DNA from: Bacteriovoracaceae bacterium UBA6144
GTDB lineage: Bacteria; Bdellovibrionota; Bacteriovoracia; Bacteriovoracales; Bacteriovoracaceae
Direction: 5' to 3'
Length of the DNA stretch: 26,652 bases
Assembly (NCBI GenBank): GCA_002435705.1
Contig: DIVA01000028.1
Coordinates: 49,609 to 76,260 of the forward strand
Shown here: positions 23,406-26,652 of the stretch, in pieces
Position numbering within the stretch: position 1 is the first letter of the stretch
How the letters are laid out: every line of letters starts with the position of its first letter
Notes under the pieces: generated by a model
Told to the model about the DNA's origin: nothing
Databases searched by the model: none
What the model saw: the letters and a program-made list of their open reading frames with translations, nothing else
Program-made: the position numbers and the translations under genes

Positions 23406-24029
23406 CTATAAATTCGCAACCCTCATGAGGTGTTCTAAACCTATCTTAGTTAATGTCTGAGCAAAAGCTTCAACGATTGAGGCGTTTAATTTTGTCGATT
23501 CACCTAACCAGCTGGCCTGCATAAAGTAGACACAACGGTTGTCGATGCTTCGCACATGAATCTCACCCTGAAGATTTTTAAAAAGTCCGTGAGTAAAAGT
23601 GTAATGAGTCACACTTTCACTCTTAATACGAGGTAATTTAAAATTTAAAATCATGGCGTAGGGGAGCAGAGAGTGGTCAATGGTAAAGAAAACCATTTGT
23701 TTTTTTTCATCATACTCAGACTTTTGTAGGAAGCTCATGTGCGATTTGTAATCTTCGTAGAGAGAAATTTTTTTTAATCCTCGCTGACAGGTGCGCGGAT
23801 GAAGTGCTATGACTTTAAGGCTTAAGCTTTGTTGTGCCTGAGATACTTGTTGAGCCGTGGCTTCGGAGATCACTTCCTGCTCTTGCAGATTTTTCACAAT
23901 CTGTGACTGTGAATTCCACTTTTCAGTGATGAATTTTTGAAGCTTTTCGCTCTGCGCTTTAGTGAGGCTGATATGCGCTGCATAGCTTGAGGAATAGAAA
24001 AATAAAAACGAAAGAAGGAATTTTTTCAC
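23406..24029 (-). CDS. Exported protein, possible SRPBCC/START-like fold
   Basis: A 207-residue protein with a signal peptide (MKKFLLSFLFFYSSSYA) and then a Gln-rich helical stretch (about 40-70). The rest alternates predicted strands, with DYKSHMSFLQKSEYD, ILNFKLPRI and a long C-terminal helix (about 180-205). This order loosely recalls secreted SRPBCC-like (polyketide cyclase/START) proteins, but no signature residue settles it; treat the function as unknown. The frame starts with GTG at 24027-24029 and has no visible ribosome site; no better start fits the signal peptide. It is divergent from the topoisomerase gene. Confidence 0.65.
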   Translation of the reverse strand: MKKFLLSFLFFYSSSYAAHISLTKAQSEKLQKFITEKWNSQSQIVKNLQEQEVISEATAQQVSQAQQSLSLKVIALHPRTCQRGLKKISLYEDYKSHMSFLQKSEYDEKKQMVFFTIDHSLLPYAMILNFKLPRIKSESVTHYTFTHGLFKNLQGEIHVRSIDNRCVYFMQASWLGESTKLNASIVEAFAQTLTKIGLEHLMRVANL

Positions 24030-24147
24030 AATATAATTAGTTTAAAATGAAACTTCAGGATAACGCAAGATGACTTTTCACGGCCATTGCGGCCCGTTAG
24101 TCTGAAAGACTTAAACCCAAAAAGCTTTTGAGAAAAGGTTTGTCTAT
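24030..24147. promoter_or_regulatory. Divergent promoter region before the topoisomerase genes
   Basis: A 118-base gap between divergent starts. A consensus TATAAT occurs on the plus strand at 24032-24037, but no matching -35 lies 16-18 bases upstream of it. A small hairpin AGTCT-GAA-AGACT lies at about 24099-24111 in the leader of the topoisomerase gene. AAAAGG stands about 9 bases before the ATG at 24148. Confidence 0.3.
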
Positions 24148-26172
24148 ATGGTTCAAGAGGTTAAAAGAAAATCCGCAAAAATTAAAGAAGCGGCGATTGA
24201 GAGCAAGGATCAACGTTGGCACTGCCGCAATCGCGTGAGCTTAGTGTTTGGATCTAATGATGTTGAGGACCTTGAAACCTATACTTACGATAAAGAGGGC
24301 CTCACCTTTAAAACCGTAAAATTTCACCAGGCCAAATCAAAGGCCATTGAAGAGATTCTCGATAATAGTATTGATGAGTTTTATCGTGGCCACGTCACTG
24401 AGATTCACACCAATCTTTCCAGTGATGGAAAGACTGTGACTGTGCAAGATAACGGGATTGGTTTTCCCATTGAAAAGATCAAAGACGTTTACACAGAATT
24501 TAGAACAGGATCCAAGTTTGCAGATGAAGACTTAGACGAGAAGGGCTTTCTCTATCGTACTCTGGGTCAAAATGGTCTGGGCGCCTCGGCCACTTGCTTA
24601 ACCAGTGATGTCTTCCGCGTGACGGTTCGTCATTATAATACAAAAAATGAGCAGACCTTCGAGTTCATTGACGGCGCTCTCGAGATTAAGAAGTCAAAAC
24701 CTAAAAAGTTCTCAGGTCCTTCGGGCGTGAAGGTTGAATTCACTGTTGCCAAGGAAGTCTACAAAAACAATACCGTTGACGCGGAACTTTTGCGTAAACG
24801 TATCATTGACCTCGCCTATAACAACCCTGGGCTGACATTCTATTTTAACGGCGAAAAGCATCTTTATAAAAAAGGTCTTTTTGAGCTGGCACAAAGGATT
24901 GACTCTGAGACGGCTCAACTCTTTGGAGAAGAGGGCTTCGTGCAAGAGGGCACCAATGCCCGTGGCAAAAAATTCAAGGCTAAATACGATCTCCACCTTT
25001 CTTTGGTTTTGAACCATAAGAGCGAAGAGCGTGAGCGTATGATCTCTTTTGTAAACTCTACTCCCACTTATGATGGTGGTTTTCACCATGACCGGATCAA
25101 GCGTCTCTTTATTAATTATCTCAAAGAGAAGCTCGAAAAGACGGCCAAGAAAGATAAGCTCCAGCTCGTAGACAACGACATCCTTGCGGGCATGACTTTC
25201 ATCATTGGCATCGTAATGCCGAACCCGCGCTTTGAGTCCCAGACCAAGAGAAAGCTTGTGCGTGATGCCTTCCTTGAGAAGAGTATTGAAACCTTCATGA
25301 ATGATGGCGTAGAGAAATTCATGCGCAAAAATAAAGAGTATCTCGATCAGATTATGGAGCGTGCTCGCTCTCGTCAGCGCTTCATGGATCTTAAAGATGC
25401 ATCAAAACTTGTAAAAAAATCTAAGAAACAACGAATCGAAAAACTCCTTGATGCTAACGAGCGTCGTGATCGCTCTAAGTGCACTCTCTTTATTTGTGAA
25501 GGAGACTCGGCCATTGGTGGTCTGCGTTCGGCGCGCGATAAACTTTATCAAGGCGGGATTGCACTCAAGGGCAAACCCATGAATGTTTCTCAAGCAAGTA
25601 TCAAAGAAGTGATTGAGAACCAAGAGTTTGCTGACATCATGGCAAGTATCGGACTCATCATCGGGCAAAAAGTTGATCCGGCCACTCTTCGCTACACGAA
25701 GATTGTTTTTCTCGCCGATTCGGATGTTGATGGTGGTCACATTAATACACTTTTAACTAATTTCTTTTTCACTTTCTGGCCCGAGCTATTCCAAATGAAT
25801 ATGGTTCAAGTCGCTAAGGCACCGCTCTTTGAGGTGATCACAGATAAAGGAACAACTTACTGTGAAACTCAAGATGACTTGGACAAGTTGAAGGTTAAAA
25901 AAGATGTGAAAATCAAAGAGATCCAACGCAACAAGGGTCTCGGGGAAATGAGCCAAGAGGCTTTCAAGCACGTACTGCAGAGAAAAGATTGGACCAAGAT
26001 CACGGTCAAAGACATGAAAGCCGCTCAATATATGCTTGAGACGTGTTTTGGAAAAGAATCACAGTTAAGAAAAGATCTCTTGATTGACTCGGATGAGATC
26101 GAAGTCGATCTCGATAATATTATTGCTGGTAAAAAGGCACGGGCGAAAGCTGCTCGTGAGAGAAGGGCGTAG
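24148..26172 (+). CDS. Type IIA DNA topoisomerase, B-type (ATPase/Toprim) subunit, divergent
   Basis: A 674-residue subunit that binds ATP and supplies the Toprim metal site for DNA strand passage. The GHKL ATPase has E69-x2-D72-N73 in EEILDNSIDE, D101 in VQDNGIGFP and the lid GQNGLGAS (140-147); the transducer has the QTK loop (365-367). Toprim has Glu451 in CEGDSAIGG and D524/D526/D528 in LADSDVDGGH, then NKGLGEMS near the C-terminus. ALKGKPMNV and FWPELF near Toprim recall T4-like phage topoisomerases more than bacterial GyrB or ParE, and there is no large Toprim insert. The position of Arg76 of E. coli GyrB is Ile104 here. The A-type gene follows after 4 bases. Calling it gyrB or parE would be unsafe. 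Confidence 0.9.
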   Translation: MVQEVKRKSAKIKEAAIESKDQRWHCRNRVSLVFGSNDVEDLETYTYDKEGLTFKTVKFHQAKSKAIEEILDNSIDEFYRGHVTEIHTNLSSDGKTVTVQDNGIGFPIEKIKDVYTEFRTGSKFADEDLDEKGFLYRTLGQNGLGASATCLTSDVFRVTVRHYNTKNEQTFEFIDGALEIKKSKPKKFSGPSGVKVEFTVAKEVYKNNTVDAELLRKRIIDLAYNNPGLTFYFNGEKHLYKKGLFELAQRIDSETAQLFGEEGFVQEGTNARGKKFKAKYDLHLSLVLNHKSEERERMISFVNSTPTYDGGFHHDRIKRLFINYLKEKLEKTAKKDKLQLVDNDILAGMTFIIGIVMPNPRFESQTKRKLVRDAFLEKSIETFMNDGVEKFMRKNKEYLDQIMERARSRQRFMDLKDASKLVKKSKKQRIEKLLDANERRDRSKCTLFICEGDSAIGGLRSARDKLYQGGIALKGKPMNVSQASIKEVIENQEFADIMASIGLIIGQKVDPATLRYTKIVFLADSDVDGGHINTLLTNFFFTFWPELFQMNMVQVAKAPLFEVITDKGTTYCETQDDLDKLKVKKDVKIKEIQRNKGLGEMSQEAFKHVLQRKDWTKITVKDMKAAQYMLETCFGKESQLRKDLLIDSDEIEVDLDNIIAGKKARAKAARERRA

Positions 26173-26176
26173 AGCT

Positions 26177-26652
26177 ATGGATGACAAGTTTCTTCCTTCC
26201 ATGACTTCGGTGTCATTGGATACATTAGTTAAAGAAGAGTATCGCATATATCAAATCTATACGCTTATGGATCGTGCGATTCCTTATTTGCAGGATGGTC
26301 TCAAACCGTCGCAGCGACGCATTCTTTATACTCTCTGGAAAAACTCAAACAAAGGGTTGATTAAAGTCAGCTCGCTCACGGGCCTTGTGCTGACGCTTCA
26401 TCCTCATGGACCGCAGTCAGTGGAAGCCTCGATTGTAAACCTCGCTCAGGATTTCTGTTTTTCTAATAACTATCCTCTGCTTGATAAGAAAGGTTATTTC
26501 GGCGAGCGCATGGAAACTCAGGCAGCCGCTGCTCGATACATTGAGTGTAAGCTCGGCAAAGTGGCCGAGGTCCTCTTGTTCGATGACATGAACCAGGTTC
26601 AGATGGTTCCTAACTATGATGAAAAAGTCATGGAGCCGGTGGGCCTTTTACC
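26177..26652 (+). CDS. Type IIA DNA topoisomerase, A-type (breakage-reunion) subunit, 3' part outside the window
   Basis: The first 158 codons are visible; the frame is open at the window edge. The winged-helix breakage-reunion domain starts with YRIYQIYTLMDRAIPYLQDG and LKPSQRRIL. Catalytic Tyr121 with Arg120 is in AAAARYIECKL, and HPHG is at 75-78. KVSSLTG and VNLAQDFCFSNNYPLLDKKG resemble the equivalent KVAQLAG and INLAQNF-SNN-LL parts of eukaryotic topoisomerase II rather than bacterial GyrA or ParC. It starts 4 bases after the B-type stop, so the two form an obligate pair. The positions of GyrA Ser83 and Asp87, which contact quinolones, are Gln80 and Ala84. The ATG is at 26177-26179. Confidence 0.88.
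   Translation, partial: MDDKFLPSMTSVSLDTLVKEEYRIYQIYTLMDRAIPYLQDGLKPSQRRILYTLWKNSNKGLIKVSSLTGLVLTLHPHGPQSVEASIVNLAQDFCFSNNYPLLDKKGYFGERMETQAAAARYIECKLGKVAEVLLFDDMNQVQMVPNYDEKVMEPVGLL

Noticed and set aside
24148..26652. Prophage carrying a topoisomerase
   Set aside because: No phage structural, integrase or lysis genes and no attachment site are seen; flanking genes look chromosomal. A past phage origin is possible, but not a present prophage.
1..26652. tRNA, rRNA, CRISPR array or insertion sequence
   Set aside because: No cloverleaf-like segment, repeat-spacer pattern, transposase or long terminal inverted repeats were noticed in the gaps, which are all shorter than about 210 bases.

Overview
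The window reads as chromosomal DNA of a free-swimming, aerobic Gram-negative bacterium, most likely of the Bdellovibrionota (Bacteriovorax/Halobacteriovorax/Bdellovibrio-like). That placement is an inference from the mix of genes: a short flagellin, a porin-type outer-membrane barrel, oxygen-dependent HemF, an Rrf2-led SUF operon, many small secreted proteins without known family, and a second-type topoisomerase pair. No marker gene in the window fixes the species. Genes are tightly packed, with many 1-4 bp start/stop overlaps. I saw no tRNA, rRNA, CRISPR array, insertion sequence or prophage, and no gene-free stretch longer than 300 bases.

Layout. (1) 4-837, minus: flagellin with a long, structured, AT-rich leader (838-1046). 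(2) 1047-4991, minus: a coupled operon in the order FAD-dependent CrtI-like oxidoreductase, FabG-like reductase, FabZ-like dehydratase, FabI-like enoyl reductase, stand-alone M23-type domain. It supplies the keto-reduction, dehydration and enoyl-reduction steps of an acyl cycle but no ketosynthase or carrier protein. An HTTM membrane protein (5059-6597) diverges from it. (3) 6698-10108: a single-domain response regulator, a small PstS-like periplasmic protein on the opposite strand, a porin-like barrel and a sensor histidine kinase, which may form one sensing group. (4) 10071-13012, minus: a CHASE2 adenylate cyclase followed by an overlapping YeeZ-like SDR. (5) 13088-13978: hemF, converging on a cysteine-rich secreted protein. 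(6) 14688-20167, minus: Rrf2 regulator, sufB, sufC, sufD, sufS, nfu, a complete scaffold/desulfurase Fe-S assembly operon with a candidate operator upstream. (7) 20250-22535, minus: argS and a tail-anchored FHA protein. (8) 22581-24029: a small cysteine-rich secreted protein, a GNAT acetyltransferase and a secreted protein with a possible SRPBCC-like fold. (9) 24148 to the end, plus: a type IIA topoisomerase B-type subunit and the start of its A-type partner. Both look closer to phage/eukaryotic topoisomerase II than to ordinary bacterial gyrase or topoisomerase IV.

The two regions most worth a second look are the CrtI-FabG-FabZ-FabI-M23 operon, a partial acyl-modifying pathway with no obvious named product, and the unusual topoisomerase pair, whose drug-contact positions differ from the gyrase consensus. 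All function calls rest on motif reading and memory of families; no search was run.
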